Notes: a model not told the origin generated them from the letters alone. A DNA stretch of 52,148 nt from Photorhabdus khanii NC19 (GCF_000517265.1 NZ_AYSJ01000013.1:428565-480712); one strand, 5' to 3'. Counted from the stretch's first letter, positions 17,912 to 28,020 are shown. Program-made: numbers and translations.

Positions 17912-17941
17912 AGCTCAGGGTAAAACGCCTGAGCTTTTTTA
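17912..17941 (+). terminator. Terminator hairpin between the higA relic and luxE
   Basis: AGCTCAGG and CCTGAGCT form a perfect 8-bp stem around GTAAAACG, followed by six T on the plus strand. It lies just past the luxE stop and may stop transcription from both sides, although the T-run favours the plus direction. Confidence 0.75.
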
Positions 17942-17949
17942 CCTGTATA

Positions 17950-19062
17950 TTATCTGTCAAATGCTTGAGTTAAGCTTAAAGCACACCCTTTCTGTGTCCT
18001 CGTATTGACACGCCGTAAAATTTCAACGAGTACACCAGGATATTTACCATACTCTCTTCTGATTATCCCGATATCATCGGTGACAAGAAATGCGGGGTAA
18101 CTCGTTGATGACGCATCCATATAACTCATCAAACCGGGTACTCCATCAGGTACAGGTTTCAACGTTTCAGGATCAAGTGCTCGCGCATATACCCACGGTG
18201 GAACATGTTTACGTTGCATCTCATCCTCAAAGAAACAAGTGTTGAGTTCAACTTGATTAAATATATCCCGGATCTGACTCATATTACTGAGGTTGAAGGT
18301 ATCGAATAGAAGCTGATTGAAATCGTCGCGTTTCAGGGATTCTTTTTCGTAACTTTTCCAGCCTCCCCCCGTTATAATATAAAGGCTTTCATCACCAAAA
18401 AATGAGATATTTTTATCTTTCATATAATGGCAGAGCAAATAAATAAAGTATGGCGAACCGATAAGACAAATAACTTTCCCTTGATTTTTTATTCGTTCAA
18501 GGCTATTCAATGTTTTAACAAAATCTATTCGTTCTTCTGTTACGGTGAATGTCGTGGGATATAGCAATTCTACCAGGCTCATAACATATTTAAACCAAAT
18601 GTTATGAGCATTAAATCTATCGGGTCCCAAGTTGACCAACTCCATTTGATGATCAAACCAGCTACCAACATATTTCATGCCATAATTCACAGAGCCTAAG
18701 AGTCTCTCAATACTTAATCTGTCACGCGCCACCTGACTTTTTAGACCATTGGTGCCGCTACTGGTAAACCAACTTTCAATCTCGTCATCCTTACAAGTTA
18801 ATAAGCGAGTAAACTTAAAAACTGATGTTGGGAATACAGGTATATCATCAATTTCCGTAATATTGTCATCTACTTTGTGTGCCTGACAATAGCGACGGTA
18901 TTCTTGACAATGTTTATAGTGATAACGAAACGCATCAAGTACAAGTTTTTTTCTGATTTTTTCCTGTTCATCATAAGACCAAATTAATGGATCGCTCGAA
19001 AAAATCAAATCATCAATTTCTGAGCTTGCTGTGATGTCTTGTTTCTCAATATATGCAGTCAT
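17950..19062 (-). CDS. luxE: Long-chain-fatty-acid--luciferin-component ligase (acyl-protein synthetase) LuxE
   Basis: LuxE activates the fatty acid released by LuxD with ATP and passes the acyl group to LuxC, feeding aldehyde to luciferase. The 370-residue product has the family segments [28 protein letters not shown] and the IYIITGGGW-type loop ([15 protein letters not shown]). The late Cys residue that accepts the acyl group in characterised LuxE should be near the C-terminal [15 protein letters not shown] region. It is the last gene of the operon and is separated from luxB by an ERIC element, so its transcription passes through a strong hairpin. Confidence 0.96.
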   Translation of the reverse strand: MTAYIEKQDITASSEIDDLIFSSDPLIWSYDEQEKIRKKLVLDAFRYHYKHCQEYRRYCQAHKVDDNITEIDDIPVFPTSVFKFTRLLTCKDDEIESWFTSSGTNGLKSQVARDRLSIERLLGSVNYGMKYVGSWFDHQMELVNLGPDRFNAHNIWFKYVMSLVELLYPTTFTVTEERIDFVKTLNSLERIKNQGKVICLIGSPYFIYLLCHYMKDKNISFFGDESLYIITGGGWKSYEKESLKRDDFNQLLFDTFNLSNMSQIRDIFNQVELNTCFFEDEMQRKHVPPWVYARALDPETLKPVPDGVPGLMSYMDASSTSYPAFLVTDDIGIIRREYGKYPGVLVEILRRVNTRTQKGCALSLTQAFDR

Positions 19063-19122
19063 ACCTGTTTTACCTCTCCAGATAATATTAGAAAGTATGA
19101 CAGCGCTGCTGCCATACTCTTT

Positions 19123-19249
19123 TATACCCGTTATCTTTCAAGTTGCCTCTTTGTTGGCTGCACTCGCTCACCCCGGTCACATAGTTCGCTATGCTCCCGG
19201 GGATTCGCTCCCTTGCCGTCTCAATGCATCTTGAAATCTATAGAGTATA
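19123..19249. repeat. ERIC element between luxB and luxE
   Basis: A 127-bp palindromic element, the canonical ERIC length. The ends TATACCCGTTATCTTTCAAG and CTTGAAATCTATAGAGTATA are imperfect inverted repeats, and the centre carries CTCGCTCACCCCGGTCACAT and CTCCCGGGGATTCGCT. Its edge directly adjoins the luxB stop codon. ERIC elements are known in Photorhabdus lux operons. Confidence 0.93.
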
Positions 19250-20224
19250 TTACATGTGATACTTTTTAATATTATCATTAACAATATCAATTGCGTTTTT
19301 CTGGCTCATCAAGTCATTCATTGGTTCAAAGGATAGTAATATGGTTTTTGCACCACACTGTTCAATTGCTAATTTAGCCGCAGCTATACATTCCATATAA
19401 TCTCCGACGGCATTTTCTGTGATTATTTCTTCGAGTTTCTTTTCGAGATTTTCATCAGGGTGCATTTCAAGAACATAATCACGTATAAATGCACGTGTCT
19501 CTTCTTTAGCTTTCTGACTATCTTCATTAACGTTAACCAATATCATTAACTGATGATCTATAGATGATAGGTCAATACCCTGTTTATCAGCAATGACTTT
19601 ATACCTTTCCGCATACTCATGTCTGACATCATTGGAATCATCCCACTTAAAGATAAGAGGAATGCCTTTTTTGGCTGCCCACTCCACGACATAATGACTC
19701 GTTGCTGTTACATATCTCCGAGGCCCGCCTTGCGTATAAGCATGGGGGTTTACGGATATTTTGGGGAAACTATAAAAATCGTTATCTGGATTACAATAGC
19801 CGGTTGTTAAAGCATCATTAATAATTTCATAGCACTCTTCAAATAATTGCTGTTGGTATTTATCAGGGCGATTAAAAAAATGCATTTCATCTTTTTTTTC
19901 ACAATCACTAAATCCTAAAATAAATCTCCCTTCACTTAACTGATCCAATAAGCAAGCTTCCTCCGCTATTCGGACAGGATGATGAGTTGTAATGATATGA
20001 TTCAATGAGCCAACTTTAATTCTCTCTGTTAAGCCGAGCAAAAAACCAGAAACAGTCAGAGGAGCACCGACAATGCCATTGCCTGAAAAATGATTTTCAT
20101 ACAACAAAATCTGTTCAAAATTCAGTTTATCAACATACTCGGTTATTTCCTGCATGCGGGCTATACTTTGTTCTTGAACCATTGTTGAATTGATGAAGTT
20201 AAGGAAGAACAATCCAAATTTCAT
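19250..20224 (-). CDS. luxB: Bacterial luciferase beta subunit
   Basis: LuxB pairs with LuxA to form luciferase; it supports fold and activity but lacks the active site. The 324-residue product begins MKFGLFFLNFINSTMVQEQS, the family hallmark, and shows the TIM-barrel pattern of LuxA without the reactive cysteine loop. Segments such as ILYENHFSGNGIVGAPLTV and GSLNHIITTHHPVRIAEEA are characteristic. The start is 14 bases after the luxA stop, so the two subunits are made from one message. The stop codon abuts the ERIC element. Confidence 0.97.
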   Translation of the reverse strand: MKFGLFFLNFINSTMVQEQSIARMQEITEYVDKLNFEQILLYENHFSGNGIVGAPLTVSGFLLGLTERIKVGSLNHIITTHHPVRIAEEACLLDQLSEGRFILGFSDCEKKDEMHFFNRPDKYQQQLFEECYEIINDALTTGYCNPDNDFYSFPKISVNPHAYTQGGPRRYVTATSHYVVEWAAKKGIPLIFKWDDSNDVRHEYAERYKVIADKQGIDLSSIDHQLMILVNVNEDSQKAKEETRAFIRDYVLEMHPDENLEKKLEEIITENAVGDYMECIAAAKLAIEQCGAKTILLSFEPMNDLMSQKNAIDIVNDNIKKYHM

Positions 20225-20238
20225 TTCATTTTCCTTAG

Positions 20239-21321
20239 CTAATATAATAGCGAACGTTGTTTTTCTTTGATAAATGGCATGACATCAGACTGGAAAAGCC
20301 TCATAGAAGCAATAATTTCGTCTACTGTGCCATTAGCTTCAAACCCACAACAAATATTTGATATTCCCGTGGCGTCAATGTCTTTTTGAATTATATCAAT
20401 GCACTCCTTCGGCGTTCCTACGGGATTGATTTCATAACTGTAATCAATACGGCGATTGGTATTTTTATGTCCTTTTAATACAAAGTCACGCCACTGTCCT
20501 TTGTTGAAATCATAACCTTTTGTTTGGTTTGAATCATCAAAAATGGTCGTAGCATTCACATAGGAATCATACCAATACCCCAGAAAATTCCGGCAAATTT
20601 CTTTCGCTTTAATTGAGTCATGATCTACGGATGTAATATATGATAAGCAATGGTCGATATTATGAATATCATGACCATATTCTTGAGCCACCTCGTTATA
20701 GAGCTCAATTTGCGCTCTCTTTTCGTTAGTATTTATAATCCAACTTAATATCATCGGTAAACCAAATTGAGCGGCCCACTCAGTTGTCGAGGCTGATTCA
20801 GCAACGACATAAATAGGTGCTCCACCTCTACTATATGCCGTCGGATTTACTTTTACCTTATGGAATTTGATATGTTCATTGTCAGCCTCCATATATCCCT
20901 CCGTCATTCCATTTCTTATTAGCCCATACCAGCACTCCATTAAGGCGCGGCTATTATCCATATCTGTACCAAATACGCGGAAGTCTTTATTGTAAAGCCC
21001 CCGGCAAATACCAAACCGAAATCGTCCTTTTGACATTTGATCCAGCAAATTCACATCTTCAAGTTGGCGTACCGGATGAGCGGTAGGGAGAACAATAGCA
21101 GCAGTCCCTACATTCAGTTTCTTAGTTGCACCCAGTAAATATGCAGCAGCGACATAAGGGTTACCAAGCAAACCAAACTCCGTGAAATGATGCTCAAGTA
21201 ACCATACAGTATCAAAACCACACTCCTCAGAGACGCGGCCTAATTTAACCAAACGTTTCATTACCTCGGTTTGAGAAAGTTGAGGTGGTTGGTAGGTAAG
21301 TAAAAAGTTTCCGAATTTCAT
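20239..21321 (-). CDS. luxA: Bacterial luciferase alpha subunit
   Basis: LuxA carries the active site that oxidises FMNH2 and a long-chain aldehyde with O2 to give blue-green light. The 360-residue product begins [20 protein letters not shown]. Catalytically important residues are present: His44 and His45 ([10 protein letters not shown]) and reactive Cys106 in [12 protein letters not shown]. The mobile loop region with [21 protein letters not shown] is complete. The sequence is the Photorhabdus type. luxB follows in the same operon. No sign of inactivation. Confidence 0.98.
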   Translation of the reverse strand: MKFGNFLLTYQPPQLSQTEVMKRLVKLGRVSEECGFDTVWLLEHHFTEFGLLGNPYVAAAYLLGATKKLNVGTAAIVLPTAHPVRQLEDVNLLDQMSKGRFRFGICRGLYNKDFRVFGTDMDNSRALMECWYGLIRNGMTEGYMEADNEHIKFHKVKVNPTAYSRGGAPIYVVAESASTTEWAAQFGLPMILSWIINTNEKRAQIELYNEVAQEYGHDIHNIDHCLSYITSVDHDSIKAKEICRNFLGYWYDSYVNATTIFDDSNQTKGYDFNKGQWRDFVLKGHKNTNRRIDYSYEINPVGTPKECIDIIQKDIDATGISNICCGFEANGTVDEIIASMRLFQSDVMPFIKEKQRSLLY

Positions 21322-21355
21322 AAATAGTCCTTATGTTTCTATCCGAGTGATAGAG

Positions 21356-22279
21356 TTAAGACGGAGAAATTGTTTGATTTTCAATCTCAATTTTCATTCG
21401 GCGTTCATTGACTGTCGCAATAGTCAGATGTTCAAACGACGGCTCAGTAATATCAATATCGATATCCAAACTATCATTATCCATCGCGATAGCCGCTTTC
21501 GTAACTGATTGATAAAAATTGCGCAGGACCACTAAGTTCTCACTCAAATCATGTGAACCTCCTAGCAAAGAATATATCTTGCATCGATTACTACGAATAT
21601 TTGATAACAATTTGATGACTTCATCTTGTTTTACCCAATCATCGTTATTTGCAGTAAAAGCAATAAACGGTATATCAAGATGCATCATGCTATTCATTGT
21701 GGAAGTTAAATCTTCCCAGCCAAAATCAAAGCAATCTCTCGCGAAGACTTCAGCACCCAATTTATGGCCTTCAAAATCCAGATTATTCGGCAGTTCATCA
21801 ATGGGTAAGCTGAGATAGTCAAATCCTAAAGCTCTTTCGAGAGTATATCTTAAGTTAACAACACCCACCGCAGTGATTAAAAACGAAACATTGATTTCAG
21901 ACAGGCTTGCATAAACTATCCGTGCAGATAAGCTTGAAGCCAAAATACCACGGTTATTTATTTTTTGTGTATTTAACCAATCAACTACGGCTAACAAACT
22001 CTGTTTTCCTATAGACATGGTAAATTCATCAATTGTCCCTGAACTCAATCCAACATGGTGAAGTGAATCATAGCGGATCACATGAAACCCATTCCGTGAC
22101 AAATACTCCGCCAGACCAGCAAAATGATCCATCCTCCGGGCAAAGCCAGATGCAATAATAATTGCATTCTTTCTTTTTGGGCTGTTTTCTTCTGGCAGTG
22201 TTTCCCAGACATGAATTTCTTTATTTCCTTCAACGCAAATAACATGGTCGATGGTTTTATATCTGGATACATTTTCCAT
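21356..22279 (-). CDS. luxD: Acyl-transferase / thioesterase LuxD
   Basis: LuxD cleaves tetradecanoyl groups from ACP to supply free fatty acid for the luminescence aldehyde. The 307-residue alpha/beta hydrolase contains the nucleophile region GILASSLSARIVY with the active serine near residue 115, an aspartate in the FTANNDDWVKQDE segment near 211, and a histidine in LLGGSHDLSENL near 243. These match the known Ser-Asp-His triad. Start MENVSRYKTIDHVI is typical. It lies 14 bases after luxC and 34 bases before luxA. Confidence 0.97.
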   Translation of the reverse strand: MENVSRYKTIDHVICVEGNKEIHVWETLPEENSPKRKNAIIIASGFARRMDHFAGLAEYLSRNGFHVIRYDSLHHVGLSSGTIDEFTMSIGKQSLLAVVDWLNTQKINNRGILASSLSARIVYASLSEINVSFLITAVGVVNLRYTLERALGFDYLSLPIDELPNNLDFEGHKLGAEVFARDCFDFGWEDLTSTMNSMMHLDIPFIAFTANNDDWVKQDEVIKLLSNIRSNRCKIYSLLGGSHDLSENLVVLRNFYQSVTKAAIAMDNDSLDIDIDITEPSFEHLTIATVNERRMKIEIENQTISPS

Positions 22280-22292
22280 ACTTTTTACCTAT

Positions 22293-23735
22293 TTAAGGGA
22301 CAAATACCAGGAACTTATCTTCTTCCAGGAATCGAGTCTGTTCTATTTCGACCGCAACATCCTTAACAGTATAGTGAGATGGCCTTTCATGAGAAATATA
22401 TGTCACTAATCGTTGTAACGGTCTCATTCCATCATGAGATCCACCCACTCGAAATATGTTATTCATTCCTGCTTCTACAATCCTTTCAGCACCTTTTAAT
22501 GCTAATTCGTCCCGATACTTAAATGCTGACTCCCAAGGAAAAATAGAGATGGTTTGCGTCCTATTTTTTTGAACATAAGGCAATATTTGCTCAATATTAT
22601 CGACATGATGAAGGTACACACACCGGCCAAGTGGTTGATTAAGTTCCACACCCGCCTTTGACTCAATAATCATCCAGCGCTGATGAACATCAGCCTCTAC
22701 TTTTAATCCAGCAAATAAACTTTCTTTTTGAACTAAGGAATAGGCTGCCTTTTCATCAAAATCTTTTTTGGCGTTTGGTAATATATGCGCATATAAGTTT
22801 AGTTTTTCTATCAACGCTAGCTTAAATTCTTCATAATGACTTCCCATGTAGTATATGTTTTGGGTGGAAAAACAAGCTTGTTGATCGTAAAAACAAACAT
22901 CATGAGCCGCACCTGTCGCTGCGGACGTCAAATCAACAGGATCATCAATAATGCAGAAACTCTTCTTAGAGACAAATTTAATTACGTCAATATAAGGTGG
23001 TGCATGCTTTACAGCCCAATTAATCGCATCTTCCCCACCCCAAGCGACAATGACATCCGCATGTTGCATAATTTCTTTTGCGAGTGATGTATCACCTTGA
23101 TGTTGCCAATATATAACAGACAAAGAGCGCGTTATCGGATGATTAGGGTCTACATCAATAAAGCTTAACGCTAATGCATTGGCTGTAAAAGGATCGGCGG
23201 ATGAGGTTTTTATAATGCATTGATTCTTTGTCAAAATTGCGCGTAATATAGACATTATACCCGATAATGGGACATTACCCGCCAACAGATGTACAGATTT
23301 ACCTTTCGGAAAAGCTCTAATATAACTTTCATCCTGAGGTAACCATTCATCCATGATATGGCGAGAACCAAGCTCATTATTTACAACATCATAAAGACCA
23401 CCTTTAGAACATAAGATCATAGAGATCCAGTTGGCCTCCAGCTTAGCCATTGCTTCTGAATATCCCATGTATTTTTTCAGGTCGCGAATGTATGTCCTGC
23501 GTCTTGAATATTCTTCATTTTTCCATCTTTGCCCTACTGTGTAGAGAAAATTGATAATGTTATGCAGCTGTAATTTATTATTTTCATTATAATTAATAAT
23601 GTTTTTTACTTGAGAGTCATTCAATATGGGCAGATGAACACGATTATCACCAAAATTAATGGATTGCACTAAATCATCACTTTCAGGAAATGCTTCGACT
23701 TGGCCGTTAATAATGAATGAAAATTTTTTAGTCAT
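22293..23735 (-). CDS. luxC: Long-chain acyl-protein thioester reductase LuxC
   Basis: LuxC reduces the acyl group delivered by LuxE to fatty aldehyde with NADPH. The 480-residue product has the acyl-accepting cysteine at about 288 in [15 protein letters not shown] and the aldehyde-dehydrogenase-like fold. A frame opens at 23744 with MVNMTKK; I chose the internal ATG ([11 protein letters not shown]) because it gives the 480-residue Photorhabdus length and aligns with its N-terminus. It is the first gene of the operon. Several positions differ from the P. luminescens protein as I remember it (for instance GQVEAFPES near residue 11). No luxI or luxR is nearby. Confidence 0.96.
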   Translation of the reverse strand: MTKKFSFIINGQVEAFPESDDLVQSINFGDNRVHLPILNDSQVKNIINYNENNKLQLHNIINFLYTVGQRWKNEEYSRRRTYIRDLKKYMGYSEAMAKLEANWISMILCSKGGLYDVVNNELGSRHIMDEWLPQDESYIRAFPKGKSVHLLAGNVPLSGIMSILRAILTKNQCIIKTSSADPFTANALALSFIDVDPNHPITRSLSVIYWQHQGDTSLAKEIMQHADVIVAWGGEDAINWAVKHAPPYIDVIKFVSKKSFCIIDDPVDLTSAATGAAHDVCFYDQQACFSTQNIYYMGSHYEEFKLALIEKLNLYAHILPNAKKDFDEKAAYSLVQKESLFAGLKVEADVHQRWMIIESKAGVELNQPLGRCVYLHHVDNIEQILPYVQKNRTQTISIFPWESAFKYRDELALKGAERIVEAGMNNIFRVGGSHDGMRPLQRLVTYISHERPSHYTVKDVAVEIEQTRFLEEDKFLVFVP

Positions 23736-24046
23736 ATTTACCATCCATTTAGTGGGGTAACTTCAACTTAAGTTACTGCTTGACCATCTTGCAAACTGGG
23801 TTGTATCAATAACTTACTTCTCGTATTTTGGTGTTATGGCAGTGTAAATAATAAAACATCCAAAAATGAGACTCTGATTACGCTGTACCTGAGCTGCTCC
23901 ATCATATCAACAAGATTTGTTAATGAAAAGTTTAAATTAAAAGAGTTACGATTTTATTTATGCGTGATAATATTTATGAAAATTATTACCTTGTTTACGA
24001 ATTAGTTTATATATAAATTAGACAGTGCGGCAGTGTTCCGTCATTA
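23736..24046 (-). promoter_or_regulatory. Upstream region of the lux operon
   Basis: About 310 non-coding, AT-rich bases lie between the BtrH-like gene and luxC. The length suggests that lux has its own promoter even though the upstream cluster reads in the same direction. I see no convincing terminator and no lux-box-like dyad. A weak candidate -35 (TTTACA, about 110 bases before luxC on the minus strand) has no good -10 partner. Confidence 0.45.
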
Positions 24047-25039
24047 TCAATCGCAGGATTTATCTTTATACCTAGACAACTCCCCCCACATCACATTAGT
24101 CATTTGGTCAATGTGATTAAAACGGCCCTCTATTTTTTCTAATACCTGAAGTGATAATGTGGCTTCAAACTTTAGGGCTAAAATAGATAAAGCTTTCCAA
24201 TGACCAATCAATTCCGTGCAATGTTCAATCAGAGAAGGTGCAATATCTGCTCTGATTAAAGAATATTTTAACAAACTCAAATTGGGTATCACATACAACA
24301 CACTGATATGATCAAACAATCTTTTGGCAGCCCGACAAGCTTTTTCCTTTGGCTGCTGAAACGCATTCAGGCATAATTTGCTATAATTTCTCAACGCATC
24401 ATAATATTCGGGTAAAGTATTAAATAATTCAGCTTGACAAGTCAGTAATTTCCTTACCGACATGATCTCTAGATCTTTCAATGAATCAACAATATAAAAA
24501 TGCCCCATATGATCATAAGTTTCACCGGGCACTTTATCGTAAAGCGCTAAATAAAATTGCTCGGAGGGCATCCATGCCTCACAAGCATAGGATTCCCGAT
24601 CAACCACCAAAGAATCAAAGATACGCACTTGTGAATAATCATCCGCAATAGCGGTGATCAACACAGCATGCAGGTATTCTGGTTTATTGGTATAAACCTC
24701 AGAATAAGATAAATGTGCCGAATTGACCCAAGCAACTACGCCTTTCTTCTGACATAATAATTCATATAATTGACAACACCAATGTGTGTAATCTATCGGT
24801 AGTGAAACCATATTTGCACCTAAAGATACCGCGCCAGTTAGTCCAACAGTTTCAACCGAGAAAGTATATTCAGGCATATTCAACTCATCATAACCACTAC
24901 GAAATAAATAACCATTGCCAGCTTCAAAGATCTCTGCCTCAAAAATCTCCTTACCCTGTAGATTAAGTAATCTTGTCAGGCTACCGGTAAAACAATTGAT
25001 AGCGACGTTTATTTTCGATTTATCCATCATATTTTCCAT
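24047..25039 (-). CDS. BtrH-like acyltransferase homologue (C39-like N-terminal domain)
   Basis: A 330-residue protein whose N-terminus resembles the BtrH_N family. In butirosin biosynthesis BtrH moves an aminoacyl side chain from its carrier protein onto an aminoglycoside amine. Seen: an early conserved cysteine in AINCFTGSLTRLLNLQG, a glycine-rich stretch (EAGNGYLFRSGYDEL), and a papain-like middle with SAHLSYSEVY and HAVLITAIADDYSQVRIFDS, which fits a Cys-His catalytic pair. The C-terminal third is helical. The frame opens at a TTG at 25063, but GAGGTG before the ATG at 25039 marks the better start. It closes the biosynthetic cluster and most likely performs the final acyl or aminoacyl transfer. 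Assignment is by motif memory. Confidence 0.68.
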   Translation of the reverse strand: MENMMDKSKINVAINCFTGSLTRLLNLQGKEIFEAEIFEAGNGYLFRSGYDELNMPEYTFSVETVGLTGAVSLGANMVSLPIDYTHWCCQLYELLCQKKGVVAWVNSAHLSYSEVYTNKPEYLHAVLITAIADDYSQVRIFDSLVVDRESYACEAWMPSEQFYLALYDKVPGETYDHMGHFYIVDSLKDLEIMSVRKLLTCQAELFNTLPEYYDALRNYSKLCLNAFQQPKEKACRAAKRLFDHISVLYVIPNLSLLKYSLIRADIAPSLIEHCTELIGHWKALSILALKFEATLSLQVLEKIEGRFNHIDQMTNVMWGELSRYKDKSCD

Positions 25040-25114
25040 AAGTATTTTATCACCTCGATACAATGGACTTATTTATGAATAACGGACCAAATATATTATG
25101 TCCTGCAATCACAG

Positions 25115-25990
25115 TTATTTTTCCTTTAATATTATTTTGGCTGCTTGTGATATATTTTCGATAAGTAAGTCAGGTTCATAATTCAAAGTATGTGATAACA
25201 GCGCCAAAAGTAATCTCTCCATCCCAAAAGCAATACAAGCAGAATGCATAGGGCAATCACTGACACGACTGATAATATTAAAATTTGTGGTAAATAAATC
25301 CCGGTGTAAATTTCGTGAACCAACACTAACGTTATATTTATCAAACCAAGGAATAAGCACTTCACACTTGACGCCCATTGATAATTGTACTTTCCGAGTC
25401 ACTTTAGAATGCTCGCCATAAAATACATCGCTGGCTTTTTCCACCGAAATAGAAGGAAACAGTAGTCGTAAGAATTTAACGGTTTGTCCAAATATTATTT
25501 CACATTGCGTTTCTACTTTTTCCTGTATCCCCACCAATATTAATTCACGCATGGTAAAATTCCCCATGCGGGTAGGCTCATCTTTAACCGGTTCGTATCG
25601 ATGACACTGTCCTTTAGCCGTAAAATATTTCAATTCCCAATCATGGGTGCTATCTATCAAATGAGAAAAGGTATGATAGCAAGTCGATGGACTCAATACC
25701 CATGCATCCCCCGCTTCCTCACTCATCACCTCATTGTTTAAATGAGGGTAAACATGCAACGGATTGCTAGGCAATTTATCAAAGAAATTTATACGTTCCA
25801 ACGTGGAGCGAGGTAACAATGTAGTACAGGAGTGTGGCGTAACCGATATTCCTTCACACAAAACTTGCAAGAGTGTCGCATCAAGGACTTCGGCGGCATC
25901 ATACAACCTATCAGTGAACCTGTACCCAATAAGACCATTCTGTGATTGCACAATGGATAACAGCTTACGCTGCTGAAGTTCTTTTATCAT
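25115..25990 (-). CDS. Class II synthetase-like amino acid:[carrier protein] ligase homologue
   Basis: A 291-residue protein resembling the atypical seryl-tRNA synthetase-like ligases that load an amino acid onto the phosphopantetheine arm of a carrier protein rather than onto tRNA. Motif 2 reads CHRYEPVKDEPTRMGNFTMRE at residues 129-149, shortened here as CHRYEP and MGNFTMREL. Motif 3 reads ACIAFGMERLLLALL near 251-265. Cys104 (SPSTCYH) and Cys252 (MHSAC) fit two of the zinc ligands of these enzymes. The N-terminal tRNA-binding coiled coil of true SerRS is absent, as in that family. The neighbouring ACP at 30924 is the obvious carrier. Which amino acid is used (glycine or alanine in characterised members) cannot be read here. 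Confidence 0.75.
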   Translation of the reverse strand: MIKELQQRKLLSIVQSQNGLIGYRFTDRLYDAAEVLDATLLQVLCEGISVTPHSCTTLLPRSTLERINFFDKLPSNPLHVYPHLNNEVMSEEAGDAWVLSPSTCYHTFSHLIDSTHDWELKYFTAKGQCHRYEPVKDEPTRMGNFTMRELILVGIQEKVETQCEIIFGQTVKFLRLLFPSISVEKASDVFYGEHSKVTRKVQLSMGVKCEVLIPWFDKYNVSVGSRNLHRDLFTTNFNIISRVSDCPMHSACIAFGMERLLLALLSHTLNYEPDLLIENISQAAKIILKEK

Positions 25991-26182
25991 ATTCTTATAT
26001 TACCTTTGCTGATCGACAATTACCTTATATTATCCGGCAAGCAATCCCTGCCCTCCAAATTGAAAGGATGTGTTCCCATATCATCAAATATCATATCCAG
26101 ATATTCTTCTAAGACGACAAGGAAACACATTTGAAATATCTAAGCTTTATTCAATTCAGTCATTTTCTTCAGGATTTCAACG

Positions 26183-27934
26183 TTATTCTTTCCATACAAC
26201 AAATCCCTCAATATAAAGTTTATCCAGTGAGGTTTTCAAAAACGTATCTATCGCAACATCAGGTGACATGATAAGTGGCTGCCCCTTAACGTTAAATGAA
26301 GTATTCACCAGACAACCATAACCGGTTATTTCCTGTACCGCTTTTAATAACCGCCAGAAAGTCGCATTAAAATTACGTTCCACAAGCTGAATACGTGCCG
26401 TTCCATCAGCATGAACAATACCAGAGACCGGCCCTGCCATTTCTGGTTTTACTCCGGCAGTGCAAAGCATATATCGGGTCGGTGCCAGATTTCGTGTCTC
26501 AAAAATAATATCGCAGTCTTCATCCAAAATGGCAGGCGCAAATGGACGGAAAGCTTCACGAAATTTCACCGTGCTGTTAATTCTGTCTTTTATTCCTTCA
26601 CCTGCCGGAAGCGCAAGAATTGAACGATTGCCAAGTGCTCTTGGACCAAATTCCATCCGGTCATGGAACCAGGCAATGATTTTATCTCCGGCGATATCTT
26701 TCGCCGCAGAAATAAAATAATCATCGTTCAACCCCAAATAACGCCATTTCATTCCTGCATTACCACCATGTCGGAATAATACATTACGGATCTCATCCGT
26801 TGAGAAGCGCGGGCCGAGATAGGGATTAAAGTAACGATCTGAATCATTGTGGTATTTACCGGCAACAAAAAGCGCCGCCCCCAAAGCAGTACCATCATCA
26901 CCCGATGCAGGCTGGACAAAGACATTTTTCACTCCATCAAGCTGACAAAGAACCTGATTGGCTTTGCAGTTTAAAAATGATCCGCCGGCAAGACAAAGCG
27001 ACGTTTCACCGGTTTTCTGCAACCAATATGTGACTAATTGTTTCAGCAAAAGTGTGAATTTTTCCTGCAATCCCGCAGCAAAATCCTGGTGAACATCCAG
27101 TAAAGTGTCATCTTCACTTCTCGGTGCAAGATCGAACATATCGCTAAGTTGTGCTATCGCGCCAGGATAGCCATATTCCGCATTATCAAACGCTTGTGAT
27201 GACCAATTTATAGATATTGATCCACTATCTGCATCGAATTGAGCCAATTCGTTGAAAATATTGCGATATCGCTCAGGGTTACCATATGCGGCAAGTCCCA
27301 TGACTTTATATTCATCACTATTAAATACAAAGCCAAGGAACCGGGTACAAATAGAATAAAATATTCCTAATGAAGAACTAATTGGCTGGCTGTGTAATTT
27401 TTGAAATTGCTGATCTTTAGCAAGATAAACACTCAAGGATTCTATTTCACCCATGCCGTCTGAAACGACACACAGTGCAGATTGGAAACCACTGGGATAA
27501 AAGGCCGACGCCGCATGAGCCAAATGGTGATCTACCGCTTGAAAACGCGGTTCAATATCCTGCCATCCGGCTGAAACGAATTCATCAATCACCGTCTTGC
27601 CACTGAAAACACCCTCGAACATTTTTTCGTTCGACATAAAAAAACGACGATAGTGATCGTAATTAAAACCGTGGGCGATAACTTGTATATCATCTTGTGT
27701 GAGACCTGCTTCCGCCAAACAATAGTTAATCGCATTGGCTGGAAACCGTCCCGTGCCTTTCTCTCCGGTAAAACGTTCTTCCGCCGCAGCGGCAACAACT
27801 TTTCCATCAATAATCAAACAGGCCGCACTATCTACTCCCTGACAAACACGCTCGTCTAATTTACTCACACGCGGATAATTTTCTTGCATAAAACGTTGAG
27901 AGTTGGGAAGACCACTGATACCTAATATAATCAT
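26183..27934 (-). CDS. NodU/CmcH/TobZ-type O-carbamoyltransferase
   Basis: A 583-residue carbamoyltransferase of the family that adds a carbamoyl group from carbamoyl phosphate and ATP to a hydroxyl on antibiotics or Nod factors. The N-terminal part starts MIILGISG and holds GVDSAACLIIDGKVVAAAAE and the metal-binding pattern DHHLAHAASAFYPSGF. ATP-binding features SDGMGE and GGSFLNCKAN appear mid-protein. The C-terminal YrdC-like or carbamoyl-binding half has WFHDRMEFGPRALGNRSIL and KFREAFRPFAPA. Length and motifs are complete. GAGG precedes the ATG. It lies within the cluster between the ketosynthase and the ligase, so its substrate is probably a hydroxyl on the assembled product. Confidence 0.9.
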   Translation of the reverse strand: MIILGISGLPNSQRFMQENYPRVSKLDERVCQGVDSAACLIIDGKVVAAAAEERFTGEKGTGRFPANAINYCLAEAGLTQDDIQVIAHGFNYDHYRRFFMSNEKMFEGVFSGKTVIDEFVSAGWQDIEPRFQAVDHHLAHAASAFYPSGFQSALCVVSDGMGEIESLSVYLAKDQQFQKLHSQPISSSLGIFYSICTRFLGFVFNSDEYKVMGLAAYGNPERYRNIFNELAQFDADSGSISINWSSQAFDNAEYGYPGAIAQLSDMFDLAPRSEDDTLLDVHQDFAAGLQEKFTLLLKQLVTYWLQKTGETSLCLAGGSFLNCKANQVLCQLDGVKNVFVQPASGDDGTALGAALFVAGKYHNDSDRYFNPYLGPRFSTDEIRNVLFRHGGNAGMKWRYLGLNDDYFISAAKDIAGDKIIAWFHDRMEFGPRALGNRSILALPAGEGIKDRINSTVKFREAFRPFAPAILDEDCDIIFETRNLAPTRYMLCTAGVKPEMAGPVSGIVHADGTARIQLVERNFNATFWRLLKAVQEITGYGCLVNTSFNVKGQPLIMSPDVAIDTFLKTSLDKLYIEGFVVWKE

Positions 27935-28020
27935 ATTATTAACCTCAAAATTATTATTTTTCTTTCATGAAAATCAGATTATGCGCTTTATATTTATAGT
28001 CCGTTTTGTATCATGAAGAA

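Noticed and set aside
23736-24046. Possible lux box or quorum-sensing regulator site before luxC
   Set aside because: No palindromic lux-box-like sequence was found and no luxI or luxR lies nearby; Photorhabdus lux is not known to use that system.
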